A stretch of DNA of 64,000 nt from Cervus elaphus (taxonomy: Eukaryota > Chordata > Mammalia > Artiodactyla > Cervidae). The stretch covers positions 8,308,001-8,372,000 of the forward strand of contig NC_057827.1 in NCBI RefSeq assembly GCF_910594005.1. Direction: 5' to 3'. Each line of letters opens with the position of its first letter. Position 1 is the first letter of the stretch. Under the pieces are notes generated by a model that did no database searches, was not told the DNA's origin, and saw only the letters and a program-made list of their open reading frames with translations. Shown here piece after piece: positions 11,771 to 25,016 of the stretch. A program made the position numbers and the translations under genes.

Positions 11771-13386
11771 TGCTGTTGTTCAGTCACTAAGTCATGTATG
11801 AATCTTTGCAACCCCTATGGACTGCAGCACACCAGCCATCCCTGTCCCTCACTATCTCCCACAGTTTGTCCAAGTTCACATCCTTTGAATCAGTGTTGCT
11901 ATCCAGCCATCTCATCCTCTGCCACCCTCTTCTCCTATTGCCTTCAATCTTTCTCAGCATCAGGGCCTTTTTCAATCAGTTGGCTGTTCACATAAGGTGA
12001 CCAAAGTATTGGAGCTTCAGCTTTAGCATCAGTACTTCTAATGACTATTTAGGACTGATTTCCTTTAGGATTGACAGGTTTGATCTCCTTGCTGTTCAAG
12101 AGACTCTGAAGAGTCTTTTCCAGCACAATTTGAAAGCATCAGTTCTACAGTGCTCAGCCTTCTTTATATCCCAACTCTCTTACCCATACTTGATTACCGG
12201 AAAAACCATAGTTTGGACTATATGCACATTTGCCACCTTGTCTCTGCTTTTTAATATGCTGCCTAGGTTTGTCATAGCTTTTCTTCCAACTAACAAGTGT
12301 CTTTTAATTTCATGGCTCCAATCACCATCTGCAGTTATTTTGGAGCCCCCCAAAAGAAAATCTGTCACTGTTTTCTCTTTTTCCCTATCTATTTGCTATG
12401 AAGTGATGGGACTGGATGGTCTTAGTTTTTTGAATGTTGAGTTTTAAGCCAACTTTTTCACTTTCTTCTTTCACCCTCATCAAGAAGTTCTCTAGTTCCT
12501 CTTTGCTTTCTGCCATTAGATTGATATCATCTGCATATCGGAGGTTGTTGATATTTCTCCTGGTAATCTTGATTCCAGCTTGTGATTCATCTTGCCTGAC
12601 ATTTCTCATGATGTATTGTGCATATAAGTTAAACAAGCAGGGTGATGATATACAGCCTTGTCATACTCCTTTGAACCAGTCTGTTGTTCCATGTCTGGTA
12701 CTAACTCTTGTTTTTTGACCTGCATACAGATTTCTCAGGAGACAGGTAGCATGGTCTGATAGTCCCATCTCTTTAAGAATTTTTCAGTTTTTGTGATCCA
12801 TACGAAGGTATTAGTATAGTCAGTGAAGCACAAGTAGATGTTTTTCTCAACTCCCTTGCTTTCTCTATGATCCAAACAAATGTCAATTTTATCTCTGCTT
12901 CCTCTACCTTTTCTAAATCCAACTCGCACATCTGGAAGTTCTCAGTTCATGTATTGCTGAAGCCTAGATTGAAGAATTTTGATCATAACCTCACTAGTAC
13001 GTGAAATGAGGGCGATCATATGGTAGTTTGAACATTCTTTGGCATGGCCCTTCTTTGGGATTGGAATGAAAACTGATATTTTCTAGTCTAATGGCCACTG
13101 CTGAGTTTTCCAAATTTGCTGGCATTTTGAGAACGGTGCTTTAACAGCATCATTTTTCAGATTTTAAATAGCTCTGCTGGAATTCCATCACCTCCACTAG
13201 CTTAGTAACGCTTCCTAAGGCCCACTTGACTTCACACTCCAGAATGTCTGGCTCTAGGTGCGTGACTACAGTATCGTGGTTGTCTAGGTCATTAAGCCCT
13301 TTTCTGTTCAGTTCTGTGATGTACTCTTGCCACTTCTTCTTAATCTCTTCTGCTTCTGTTAGGTCCTTGCTGTTTCTGTCCTCTAG
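11771..13386 (-). mobile_element. BovB LINE, 5'-truncated
   Basis: The minus strand carries BovB from the linker before the reverse transcriptase to the 3' end. The polymerase motif YADD is present as codons at 12526-12537 (frame 12385-12636: NINNLRYADDINLMAESKEE). Other frames at 12180-12368 and 12735-12929 show the ORF is split by stops and shifts. The 5' end is truncated near 13386, so the endonuclease is missing. Confidence 0.9.
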
Positions 13387-13408
13387 CGTGTTTTAATGAT
13401 TGTGAGCA

Positions 13409-13845
13409 CATATATCAGTTTCCTAGGGTTGCTGTAGCAAATTGCACAAGCTGGTGCTTTTGAACAACAAAAATGTATTCTCCACAGCTCTGGAGGCTAG
13501 GAGTCTGAAGTCCAGCTGTCAGCCAGACTGTGCTCACCTTTCTGCAGTGGCAGGCAATCCCTGGGGCTCTTGGGTGTAGCTAATTTGTTCCCTTCTCTGC
13601 CTCGGGCTTCACAGGATGTTCTCCATGAATCCCTGTGTCCTGTGTATCCACATGTTCTTAAGTAGATACCAGTCTTATGAAGACACCACTCTTCAGTTCT
13701 CATGAAGATACTAGCCTGTGGGTGTAGGGCCCATCTTGATCTAGTATAGCTTTATCTGTAAAGCTACAGTATTTCCAAGCAAGGTCACATTCTGAGGTTC
13801 AGGGTGAACATGAATTTGGGAAGACACTATTCAATCCAGTAGAGC
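13409..13845 (+). mobile_element. MLT1-type LTR (ERVL-MaLR)
   Basis: The plus strand starts 'tatcagtttcctagggttgctgtagcaaa' and ends '...cattctgaggttcagggtgaacatgaatttgggaagacactattcaatcc', the layout of an MLT1 LTR of about 430 bp. This is an old eutherian LTR, older than the BovB next to it. No internal MaLR sequence is present. Confidence 0.85.
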
Positions 13846-15017
13846 ATGAGGTATTTTTCTCCACCCGTATGCTTTCACCTCTCACTCTGTATTTATATGG
13901 GTTTTTTTTTTTTCCTTTTGGTAGACAACATATGGTTGTGTACTGTTTTTTAATTCAAGTTGTTTTTCCTTGTCTTTTACTTGGTACATTTATACCATTC
14001 CCATTTAAAATGATTATTGACATAGTTGGATTAATATCTATGATCTTTATAACTATCTTATGTTTATTCTATTTGTTCTTTGTTTCTTTTTTTCTCTTCT
14101 TCTGCCTTTTGTGCTTTGAGCATTTTATGTGATTCCTTTTGTCTCCTTTCTTAGCATATCAATTATATTTATTTTAAAATTTTTTAGGGTTTTATTTAAA
14201 GTTTACTATATATTTTTATGAATACAAATAAATTCATCTTCAAATAATAATACATTACTTCACAAACAATGCAGGTATCTTATAGCTGAATATTTCTAAT
14301 TCCCTTATGACATTGCTATCATCCACTTCAATTATACATGTACTATAATCATTCAATACATTGCTACTATTACTAATTTAAAGAAATAGTTATCTTTTCA
14401 ATCAATTAAGGATAAGAAAAATAATTTTATCTTCATTTACAACTTCTCTGTTGCTCTTCCTTTCTTCTTATCACTCCAAATTTCTGACCTATATAATTTT
14501 CCTTTTCCCTGAAGAATTTCATTTAGCATTTCTGGTATGGTGGTTCTGTTGGTGACAAATTTCCTCAGTTTTTGTTGAGCTCAAAGCATTTTATTTCTCT
14601 TTCACATTTGAATGATAATTTCACTAGATTTCCAGAGTGGTGAGTTTTCTTCTCTCAGCATGTTAAATACATAATTTTACTCTCTTCCTGCAAGCACCAC
14701 TTCCTCCACCGGTAAGGGTTTTTCCCCCTCCTCTGCCTTCTTTCAAGATTTTCTCTTTGTTTGTTTGTTTTTGCTGCAATTTTAATATGATATGCCCACA
14801 TACAGCTTGTCTTTGGTTTTTCAGTGTTTATCCTTCTTGGTGTTCTCTGAGCTTCCTGGATCTGTTATTTACCGTGTCTTTTATTAATGTTGGGAACTTA
14901 GACATTCTTACTTCAACAATTTCTTCGGCTCTGTGTTCCCTTTCTCCTCTTTCTGGTATTTCAATTATGTGTATGCTACATTTTTCATTCTTTTTGCATT
15001 TCAGTTTGGGAAGTTTC
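13846..15017 (-). mobile_element. Old L1 fragment
   Basis: T-rich on the plus strand, with antisense L1 wording ('tatggtggttctgttggtgacaaatttcctcag', 'tcttggtgttctctgagcttcctggatctg'). The coding strand is minus. No continuous frame remains. Confidence 0.65.
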
Positions 15018-15386
15018 TGCATTCAAATGGGTATATCTTTCCTTTTCCCTTTAGCTTCTCTTCTTTTCCCAGCTATTTGTAAGGCCTCCTCAGACAAACA
15101 TTTTGCCTTTTTGTATTTCTTTTTTTTGGGGGGTGGTCTTGATCACTGCCTCCTGTACAATGTCACAAGCCTCCATCCATAGTTCTTCAGGCACTTGGTC
15201 TATCAGATCTAATCCCTTGAATCAATTTGTCACTTCCACCGTATAATCCTAAGGGATTTGATTTAGGTCATACCTGAATGTTCTAGTAGTTTTCCCTTCT
15301 TTCTTCAATTTGTCTGAATTTGGCAATAAGGAGTTCATGATCTGAGCCCCAGTCAGCTCCCAGTCTTTTCGCTAACTGTATAGAAG
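15018..15386 (-). mobile_element. BovB fragment (endonuclease-RT linker)
   Basis: On the minus strand this matches the part of the BovB ORF between endonuclease and reverse transcriptase (plus strand 'gggatttgatttaggtcatacctgaatg'). It lacks both the 5' and 3' ends of the element, so it is a remnant of a larger copy or a deletion product. Confidence 0.85.
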
Positions 15387-15466
15387 GTGCAAGAAGGTCC
15401 AGGGTTAGAGAAGTTGCAAGGCTCATAGTTGGGAATAGAAATCAAACTCAATCAGTCCATAAATAT

Positions 15467-15627
15467 TTACTGAGTGTTTACTATGTACCATAGCTATTAT
15501 GAGGCACTTAGAATAGAATATTAGAGATTCCCTACATACAGCTCAAGGGTTACTGAGTGTTTACTATGTACCAGAGCTATTATGAGGCACTTAGAATATT
15601 AGAGATCCCCTACATACAGCTCAAGGG
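15467..15627 (+). repeat. 83/78-bp tandem duplication
   Basis: Copy 1 is 15467-15549 and copy 2 is 15550-15627, both starting 'ttactgagtgtttactatg' and ending 'cagctcaaggg'. They differ by one 5-base indel and two substitutions. The unit resembles a common old mammalian repeat motif, but the duplication itself is local and recent. Confidence 0.95.
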
Positions 15628-15770
15628 CTTCCCAGGTAGCTCAGTGGTAAAAACTCCTCCTGCAATGCAGGAGTCACAGGAGATGTAGATTCGATCCCTG
15701 GGTTGGGAACATTCCCCCGGAGATGGAAATGACAACCCACTCCACCATTCCTGCCTGGACAATGGCTTCT
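15628..15770 (+). mobile_element. Bov-tA SINE, 3'-truncated
   Basis: Starts with the tRNA-like head 'gcttcccaggtagctcagtgg' directly after the tandem duplication and stops after 'cctgcctggacaatgg', lacking the BovB-like terminus. Confidence 0.85.
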
Positions 15771-16037
15771 GCTATTGAAAGTATACCTCAGCTGTTTCTC
15801 TCCATATTCTTCTGTATCTCCAGTCTTTGAAGTGGCTTGCTCTGTTACCTCAGTTCTCTGATGTGTCCAAAAGAAGCTATTATTTTTCACTTTGTTCAGA
15901 TTTTTCCTCTTATAAGTATGGCAGTGACTACTTCCAAGCTCCTTTACATGTCAGGGCTGAAATCAGAAGTCTCATTTTTTAAATTAAAACCAATCTTTAA
16001 ATTTGCTTATATGTCTAAAGATAGCACTTTTTTTCCC
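15771..16037. other. Unassigned DNA
   Basis: Possibly old L1-derived, but I cannot place it. No gene. Confidence 0.35.
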
Positions 16038-16148
16038 TTGACCACACTGTGTGGTTTTCAGAATCTTGGTTATAGGACCAGGGATTGAACCTGCTCCTCC
16101 AGCAGTGAAAGCCCAGATTCCTAACCACTGCACCACCAGGGAATTCTC
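16038..16148 (-). mobile_element. CHR-type tRNA SINE
   Basis: The plus strand 'ggaccagggattgaacctgctcctcc' through 'aaccactgcaccaccagggaattc' is the reverse of a cetartiodactyl CHR SINE head with a Glu-tRNA-like B-box region. It is not a functional tRNA. Confidence 0.8.
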
Positions 16149-17212
16149 TTCCCATGTTTTTATATATTAGTATAATTCCAGGTGAGATCCTTAAATCATG
16201 TGTTATTAATGCACTGACATTGATCATTTTGTTTTAGGGAATAATAAGCAAACATGAACAATCCAAAGATTTTTACAACAATATGACTATTTGGTGTTAC
16301 TATAGTAGTCATCATGCATTTTATGTCAGTGACTTAAGCATGATAAAAATATAAAACATACATCATTTTGCTAATGATTGAAAGACAAGAAATGAAATGC
16401 AAATATTGTATACTGAAACCAATAATTAACAATATATATAGATCTCCTATCCATTTATATAATCTTTTCCTTATTTAGTCTTTGTATAATTTAAAAATTA
16501 TACAGATGATAAATATGACTGTAGGGGAAAAATTTCAACTTCAGTCTCCCATTTTTGCCATCCACAAGAATTCTGGCCACCACATATTTGAACCCAACAA
16601 GAGGCTCCAGACACTTCCTGTGGCCCATTTCTTATCTGGGAAAGTCTGTGTTTGCAGCAATGGTGAGATTATAGAGACACAGGAGAGGAAGAAAGCATGT
16701 ATATGAACAATAAGGCTTTACTTTTGTAAACTCCTGTTGCTGAAGTATTCTCAAACATCTTATTGAATTATTTTTAATACAATACATAAAAAGGAGAAAA
16801 AGTCCATTTTCATATGAGCTTTTTTATTTTTATATGAGTTTAGAAGTCAATAAACCCCAATTTTCTTGTCAAAGAATATAATAAGAGGTATCTTACCACC
16901 AAGGGACTAAAAGTAGGACTTAATAAATGTGTGCAACTTAATTGATCAGAGTTGCCATTGAAGTAAGAAGTATATAAACTACTTTTCTTCTAGTTTGGTT
17001 TATGATTATTTAATATAATTATCCCATCCCAATATAAAATTCTGCCAAGAAGGCAAGATTTCTAACTTTCAGAAGGTAAAATAAGAACCAAGATTCACTT
17101 ACCCTGAAGTAAAATGCCATGGAGATTGAGTTCTCTAGACTTTAATTGTAGTTTAAATTTTTTATTGTAACATTATTTATGTTATTTATTTATTCATGTT
17201 TATTACATACTT
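16149..17212. other. Single-copy AT-rich DNA
   Basis: No family recognised. A 74-codon frame at 16482-16706 has no recognisable product and no supporting splice or regulatory sites. Confidence 0.45.
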
Positions 17213-17402
17213 GGGCTTCCATGGTGGCTCAGATGGTGCCTGCAACATGAGACACCTGGGTTCAGTCCCTGGGTTAGGAAGATACCCTGGAGAAGGGAAC
17301 AGCTACCCACTCCAGTATTCTGGCCTGGAGAATTCGATGGACAGAGGAGCCTGGCGGGCTATAGTCCATAGGGTCGCAGAGTCAGACACAGATGAGGGAC
17401 TT
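17213..17402 (+). mobile_element. Bov-tA SINE
   Basis: Full order on the plus strand: tRNA-like head ('gggcttccatggtggctcag'), middle ('ccactccagtattctggcctggag') and BovB-like tail ('gggtcgcagagtcagacac'). Confidence 0.9.
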
Positions 17403-17751
17403 ACAGTTTCAGTTCACATACACATTTCTCGTTATGTTCATACTCTATTCTTCTGGCATTTGGGAATTATCTTTCATTTACCCATTATTCTTTGACATAT
17501 TTGTATTTTTTTATTTGCAAGAACCATGTTACTAACTATAACTATGAAAACTATAAAATCATTTGTAATAAAGCTAACTGCAATTTTTAACATTTATAAG
17601 GAAAAACCTACAAGAAAGGAAATAAAATGGCATGTAACATTTCTGTCTAGGAAGTGTTAATGTTTCCCCATATTTTATTTATCATTTACTTACAGAAGAA
17701 AGCTTAACTTTTTAAAATAAAATTCATTCACTATTTTCACTATTAAATACT

Positions 17752-19585
17752 GCTGAAACAAAAGGTAAAGGAAAAGGAAAGATATACCCATCTGAATGCA
17801 GAGTTCCAAAGAATAGCAAGAAGAGATAAGAAAGCCTTCATAAGTGATCGATGCAAAGAAATAGAGGAAAACTATAGAATGGGAAAGACTAGAGATCTCC
17901 CCAAGAAAATTAGAGATACCAAGGGAACATTTCATTCAAAGATGGGCACAATTAAAGGACAGAAATGGTATGGACCTAACAGAAGCAGAAGACATTAAGA
18001 AAAGGTGACACGAATACACAGAAGAACCATACAAAAAAGATCTTCATGACCCAGATAACTATGATGGCGTGATCACTAACATAAAGCCAGACATCTTGTA
18101 GTCCAAAGTCAAGTGGGCCTTAGGAAGCATCACTACAAACAAAGCTAGTGGAGGTGACAGGATTCCAGCTGAGCTATTTCAAATCCTAAATGATGATGCT
18201 GTTAAAATGCTGCACTCAATATGTCAGCAAATTTGGAAAACTCAGCAGTGGCCACAGACGAAAAGGTCAGTTTTCATTCCAATCCCAAAAAAGACAATGC
18301 CAAAGAATGTTCAAGCTACTGCACAATTGCACTCATCTCACATGCTAGCAAAGTAATGCTCAAAATTCTCCAAGCCAGGCTTGAACAGTACATAAACCGT
18401 GAACTTCCAGATGTTCAAACTGGATTTAGAAAAGGCAGAGGAAACAGAGATCAGATTGCCAACATCCATTGGATCATCAAAAAGCAAGAGAGTTCCAGAA
18501 AAACATCTACTTCTGCTTTATTGACTATGCCAGAGCTTTTGACTGTGTGGATCACAACAAACTGTGGAAAATTGTTACAGAGATGGGAATACCTGACCAC
18601 CTTACCTGCCTCCTGAGAAATCTGTATGCAGGTCAGGAAGCAAGAGTTAGAACCAGACATGGAAGAATGGACAGGTTCCAAATTGAGAAAGGAGACTGTC
18701 AAGGTTGTATATTGTCACCTTGCTTATTTAACTTATATGCAGAGTACATCATGTGAAAGGCCAGGCTGGATGAAGCACAAGCTGGAATCAAGATTGTCAG
18801 GAGAAATATAATAACCTCAGATATGCAGATGACACCACCCTTATGGCAGAAAGCAAAGAGGAACTGCAGAGCCACTGGATCAAAGTGACAGAGGAGAGTG
18901 TAAAAGCTCGCTTAAAACTCAACATTCAGAAAACTATAATCATGGCATCCAGTCCCATCACTTCATGGCAATAGATGGGGAAACAATGGAAACAGTGACA
19001 AACTTTATTTTGGGGGGGCTCCAAAATCACTGCAGATGGTGACTGCAGCCATGAAATTAAAAAACACTTGCCCCTTTGAAGAAAAGCTATGACCACACTA
19101 GACAGCATATTAAAAAGCAGAGACATTACTTTGCTGACAAAAGTCCATCTAGTCAAAGCTATGTTTTTTTCCAGTAGTCATGTAAGGATGTGAGAGTTGT
19201 ACTATAAAGAAAGCTCACCACCAAAGAATTGATGCTTTTGAACTGTGGTGCTGGAGAAGACTCTTGAGAGTCTCTTGGAAAGCAAGGAGATTCAACCAGT
19301 CAATCCTAAAGGAAATCAGACCTCAATATTCTTTGGAAGTACTGATGCTGAAGCTGAAGCTCCAATACTTTGGCCACCTGATGTGAAGAACTGACTCACT
19401 GGAAAATACCCTGATGCCTGGAAAGAGGAGAAGAGGACGACAAAGGATAGATGGTTAGATGGCTTCACTGACTTCATGGACATTAATCTGAGAAAGCCCC
19501 AGGAGTTAGTGATGGACAGGGAAGCCTGGTGTCCTGCAGTTCATGGGGTCGCAAAGAGTTGGACACAACTGAGCAACTGAACTGA
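17752..19585 (+). mobile_element. BovB LINE, 5'-truncated
   Basis: Plus-strand BovB from the linker through the reverse transcriptase to the 3' end (1.8 kb). Frames at 18221-18616 and 18469-18756 cover RT fingers and palm (IYFCFIDYARAFDCVDHNKL; CLFNLYAEYIM), and the YADD codons lie at 18822-18833. Stops and frame changes separate these parts, so no RT can be made. Confidence 0.92.
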
Positions 19586-22252
19586 AATAAACATCCTACA
19601 TATAAATTTCTTTAGAAATGCAATCACTTTGGGTATATCCGCATTTACGTATTTATACTCTCACCAGCTCTATATAAGATTTTGTGTTTCCCCATATCAA
19701 TATACTCTAGGTATATAAGAATTATTAAATTTATCATAAATTAATTTGGATTTAATTAAAATAAATATTAAATTCAAATTAATCCACCTTTTGTTTTATA
19801 ATTTGTGCTTTTCATGTGTGTCTAGTTTAACAAATTCATATTTTTGGCCACTATCAAGATAGTCCCTGGTGTTTTGTTCTATTTAAGATTTAAGTGAATT
19901 TTTTCCTCATTTTTCTGTCTTTAGTTCATCTGATATTAATTTTGAACATGGCATGAGATAATAGATCTCGTTTTATTGTTTTCCATATGTACGTCTCCAG
20001 CATCATGTCTTACTAAGTCCACACTCTGATCTGTAATACCACTGCTCTCTGGTTCATATATTCTTGCTCCTCATTTTCAGTATTTCCAGCCTGGTCCCCT
20101 GGCCGATTTGCCTTCCCTGCACCACATTTCTATTTCCCACACCTGACTTGGGACAGGATGGAAGGCCTCTTTCTCCATTGTCTTTTCCTGGTTCTGAGGC
20201 TCTCCTTTAAACTTTACTGTGGCCAGGTCAGGTTTCACAAAGGTCCCTATTAACAGTCTAGAATTATGGTGACTTTATAGATCATTTTGAGGAGAAAAAC
20301 AGCTTTCATATCGCCATCTTTGAACATATCTTATGATATTTTTAGGTCTTACTTTAAGCCTTTTAATAAAATTTTAATTTTTTACTCAAGATTTTATTCC
20401 TTAGTAGTTTCTCAACACAAAACTTGGTAGGGTTTTTGTTATTATAAATTATAGATTCAAAAATATTATATTTCCTAATAAATTGTTGCTGAGGAATTTA
20501 AATACTCTGGAGTTAGACTCTTGAGTTTGAATCCCTGCTTTGCTATTATTAATATGTGACTTTGTATGTACACAGTGATTATGTGTGAAAAACTTTAATT
20601 TTTTGTTTTATGTCTTGTGAGCTTTCTTTCATTCTATTATGTTACTGTGCTGGTTAGGAATTCTAGTATTCTATTAAATATGAATGCTGATAGCAGGTAT
20701 TAATTACTTAATGGGAATGTGTCTAATGCTTCATTATTAACTGTGACGTTCATAGCAATATATGATCAATTATCAAGTTTAGGAACATATCTATCGCCTA
20801 TTACCAGTTGCTAATATTTAGAATCAGCTAGTATTAAATTTTAACAACTTTCTATCTGTTGAGAAAAAATATAAAGAAAGACTTTACTTCTTTCTATAAA
20901 GTCAATTTTTGAGGTATAATTCACACATAGCAAATACTACATTGTGAATTTTTCCCTTTTGAGTTCTAACTTTGTTATGACTAAATGATGGATCTAAGGT
21001 AGATTTTCTCCTAGATTCAATTTAACTCAATTATTAAGACATTATCTTTCTGGAGTCTACAGAATATCTCGTGTATTCAAGGAGTTTTCTCCACTCTGGA
21101 TATTGGGTATTGAAATGATTCTTAACTCTGAGGATTGTTTCAAGTTAGTAGTAATTTCTGCAAATTTTTCTCTGTCCACCATAAGGAGTTTTACCCTATG
21201 GATATGCAGAATGATGTTCAACCAAAGACTCAAATGGATCTCTATCCACATCTCTAAAGCTCTTTTTTTAATGTATCTGCCTCTGCTCTGAGACTTTTGT
21301 CTCCAAGTTATAGTCACCTTAGCCTCTCAGAACTCCCATCCCTCTTGCTCAACTCAGCAAGGCTATCAAGCTCTCTTTGAATTTCCCTTTCCTGTGCCAA
21401 GGTCTGGAAATCTGGAAATCACCTGTAAGCAGAAACTTGGGTGATGATATGTGCCACCTTGTTTGTTTCAACTCAGGGATTTCACCTCTGAGCCTATTAA
21501 AGCTCTTGGGTGGAATGTACAGATAAACTGGTATTCACATAGCCCTGGATGTCATTGTGTGGGACACTCCCCCTCCAATATTCCCCTACATTCCTGAGAT
21601 GATACAGACCAAGAGATGTGGAGAGACTGCCAGTGAGACCACAAAACACCTTACATCTTTGTGACTAATGCTCTTAATATATAACCTAGACAGAACTTTT
21701 CAAACTTTTTAGCACAAAATTTACAGTTGGACAGATAATGGGGAAAAGTCAAGTAAGAAAATGAGGATAATTACAAACCTTGTTGCTTAATCTGAATGTT
21801 TTCATACAAACTTTTAAGTTACACAAACATCTTTGCATAAAATATACATCTCTAAGATTGAGACCAAACATTCACCTGAATCTTGTCATGGTTTTTTAAA
21901 TACACAAAAGACATGAATGGAGCTGAGGCTACTTTCTCAGTGCTCCAGCATCCTTGTTTGAGAATAACTGCAAGTGTTCTCAATTCTAGGATCTTGGTGA
22001 TATCAAATTATCAAGAGTATGGCATTAATAGATAAACACCAACAATAAATGAGTTAGAAGCTACCTGGTGTTTTAATTCATGTAATGAGAAAAGAGTGTA
22101 CCACTGTGCTATCTTCATAGGTATTTTTAAGGAGTCTTGATAAATAGAGGGGATCTTTATTGGATTCTGCCTGTGGTCAAAAGGACCACAAATATTGCTG
22201 ATCCCTTCACAGTATTAGTCCTATTGTTACTATTGATGTCAACATGGATCAC
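19586..22252. other. Single-copy DNA with L1 traces
   Basis: About 2.7 kb with no gene I can support. Bases 20590-20790 have a faint antisense L1 ORF2 likeness ('ctggttaggaattctagtattctattaaatatgaatgctgatag'). Frames at 21057-21317 (minus) and 21103-21291 (plus) overlap each other in antisense and match nothing known to me. Confidence 0.4.
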
Positions 22253-22265
22253 ATGAGAACTATAT

Positions 22266-23176
22266 CAATTCAGTTCAGTGACTCAGTTATGTCCGACTCA
22301 TTGTAATCCATGACTGCAGCACACCAGGCCTCCCTGTCTATCACCAACTCCCAGAGCTTGCTCAAACTCACGTCCATCCAGTCGGTGATGACATCCAACC
22401 ATTTCATCCTCTGTTGTCCCTTTCTCCTCCTGCCTTCAATCTTTCACAGCATCAGGGTCTTTCCAATGAGTCAGTTCTTCATACAGGTGGCCAAAGTATT
22501 GGAGCTTCCACTTCAGCATCAGTCCATCCAATGAATATTCAGGACTGATTTCTTTTAGGATTGATGGATTTGATCTCCTGGCAGCCCAAGGGACTCTCAA
22601 GAGTCTTCTCCAACATCACAGTTCAAAAGCATCAGTTCTTCAGTAGTCAGCTTTCTTTATAGTCCAACTCTCACATCCATACAAGACTACTGGAAAAACC
22701 ATAGCTTTGACTAGACAGACCTTTGTAGGCAAAGTAATGTCTCTGCTTTTGAATATGCTGTCTAGGTTTATCACAACTTTTCTTCCGAAGAGCAAGTATC
22801 TTTTAATTTCATGGGTGCAGTCACCATCTACAGTGATTTTGGAGCCCCCCAAAATAAAGTCTGTTGCTGTTTCCATTATTTCCCCATCTATTTGCCATGA
22901 AGTGATAGAACAGGTTGCCGTGATCTTCGTATTCTGAATGTTGAGTTTTAAGTCAGCTTTTTCACGCTCCTCTTTCACTTTCATCAAGAGGCTCTTTAGT
23001 TCTTCTTCTTTTTCTGCCATAAGGATGATGTCATCTGCCTATCTAAGGTTATCGATATTTCCCCCAGCAATCTTGATTCCAATTTGTGCTTCATCCAGCC
23101 CAGCATTTCGCATTATGTACTCTGCATATAAGTTAAATAAGCAGGGTGATAATATACAGCCTTGACATACTCCTTT
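22266..23176 (-). mobile_element. BovB LINE with 13-bp TSD
   Basis: A 911-bp minus-strand BovB 3' portion flanked by a perfect ATGAGAACTATAT at 22253-22265 and 23177-23189, which fixes both ends. It starts inside the RT, just upstream of the polymerase box. Frame 22640-23020 (126 aa) is the RT C-terminal side. The YADD tyrosine codon reads as a stop here (plus strand 'tgtcatctgcctatctaagg'). Confidence 0.95.
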
Positions 23177-23254
23177 ATGAGAACTATATAGTAGGAGCTT
23201 AAAAATAAATTTCCTTTGGAAGTCTAAGCTAGTATTTATAACTACCACCAACTA

Positions 23255-24580
23255 AGCTTTTTAAAATTCTAAAAGATGATACTGCTAAAGTGCTGCACTC
23301 AACATGTAAACAAATTTGGAAAACAGCAGTGGCCACAGGACTGGAGAGGGTCAGTTTTCATTCCAATCCCAAAGAAGGGGGATGCCAAAAAAATGTTCAA
23401 ACTGCCATAAAGTTACACTCATTGCACGTGCTAGTAAGGTTATGCTTGAAATCCTTCAACCTAGGCTTCAGCAGTACACGAACTGAGAACTTCCAGATGT
23501 GAAAGCTGGGTTTAGAAAAGGCAGAGGAACCAGAGATCAAATTGACAACATTTGTTGGATCATAGAGAAAGCAAGGGAGTTGAGAAAAATGTCTACTTCT
23601 GCTTCACTGACTATACTAATACCTCTGTATGGATTACAAAAACTGGAAATATCTTAAAGAGATGGGAATACCAGACCACCTTACCTGTCTCCTGAGAAAT
23701 CTGCATGTACACCAAAAAACAACAGTAGGTACCAGACATAGAACAACAGGCTGGTTCAAAACTGGGAAAGGAGTATGATAAGGCTGTATATTGTCACTCT
23801 GCTTGTTTAACTTATATTCAGAGTACATCATGCAAAATATCAGGCTGGATGAATCACAAGCTGGAGTGAAGATTACCAAAGGAAATATCAACAACCTTAG
23901 ATATGCAAGTGATACCACTCTAATGGTAGAAAGTGAAGAACTAAAGAGCTTCTTGATGCATGTGAAAGAGGAGAGTGAAAAAGTTGGCTTAAAACTCAAC
24001 ATAAGAAAAATTAAAATCATGGCATTCAATCCCATCATTTCATGGCAAATAGAACGGGATAAAGTGGAAACAGTGACAGATTTTATTTTCTTGGCCTCCA
24101 AAATCACTGCAGCCATGGAATTAAAAGATGCTTGCTCCATGGAAGGAAAACTATGACAAACCTAGAGAGCATATTAAAAAGACATCACTCTGTCTACAAA
24201 GGTCCTTATACTCAAAACTATGGTTTTTCCAGTAATCATGTATGGATTTGAGAGGTGGACCATAAAGAAGGCTGAGCACTGAAGAACTGATGTCTCTGAA
24301 TTGTGATGGTAGATAAGACACTTGATAGTCCCTTAAACAGCAAGTCAGCCCTAAAGGAAATCAACCCTGAATATTCACTGGAAGGACTGATGCTAAAGCT
24401 GAACCTCAAATATACTGGCCACCTGATGAAAACAGTAGACCCATTGGACAAGACACTGATGCTGGAAATAATGAGGACTTGAGTTTGAGTAAACTCTGGG
24501 AGATAGTGCAGGATAGGGAAGTCTGGTATGCTGCAGTCCATGGGGTTGCAAAGAATCAGATATGGCTTAGCGACTAAACA
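23255..24580 (+). mobile_element. BovB LINE, 5'-truncated
   Basis: Plus-strand BovB from early RT to the 3' end, only about 65 bases after the preceding opposite-strand copy. Frame 23791-24156 (121 aa) covers the palm and beyond; the active-site motif reads YASD and not YADD, so one catalytic aspartate is lost. The 3' terminus is diverged ('cttagcgactaaacaac'), suggesting an older insertion than its neighbour. Confidence 0.9.
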
Positions 24581-25016
24581 ACATCCATTACTTTATTTTT
24601 TTTTCCAAAGTAACATTAACTACAAAAGTCTATGTCAGATTTTGACTCATTCAATCTGAACAATGTGTTCTGAAGTCATATTATACCTCATTTCTGCTCT
24701 AAGTAAAATTAGATTGAATTGTGTCATACAGATAGAAAATTCACCTTTATGTTGATAGGTTTTCTACAATGCATACAGATACTTCTGCACAGGCAAAGAT
24801 AGATTGCATTGCATGTAAGGTTTTGAAGGCAAAGGAACTGTCAGTACAAGCTCAGAATTTATTTGGATTTGCTCACTGAAAACTATACTAATTCTCTAAC
24901 TATTCCATTTCAGAGCTGCTCGTTAAGTATTTTGCTTACAGGTCTTAGTTCAGTTTCTCTGAAATTGGCTTCTGTCCTGGGAGAAGCTAGTTTAAAGATC
25001 ACATCCTATGGAATCT
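24581..25016. other. Unassigned DNA
   Basis: No family recognised. Frame 24863-25123 (86 aa) runs through the hairpin and into the inverted-repeat arm; I see no reason to call it a gene. Confidence 0.4.

Noticed and set aside
15628..15700. tRNA-Glu-like sequence (also in the other Bov-tA and CHR copies)
   Set aside because: These are SINE heads with mutated stems followed by SINE bodies, not tRNA genes.
23634..24140. 168-codon minus-strand frame
   Set aside because: Antisense to the BovB reverse-transcriptase region.
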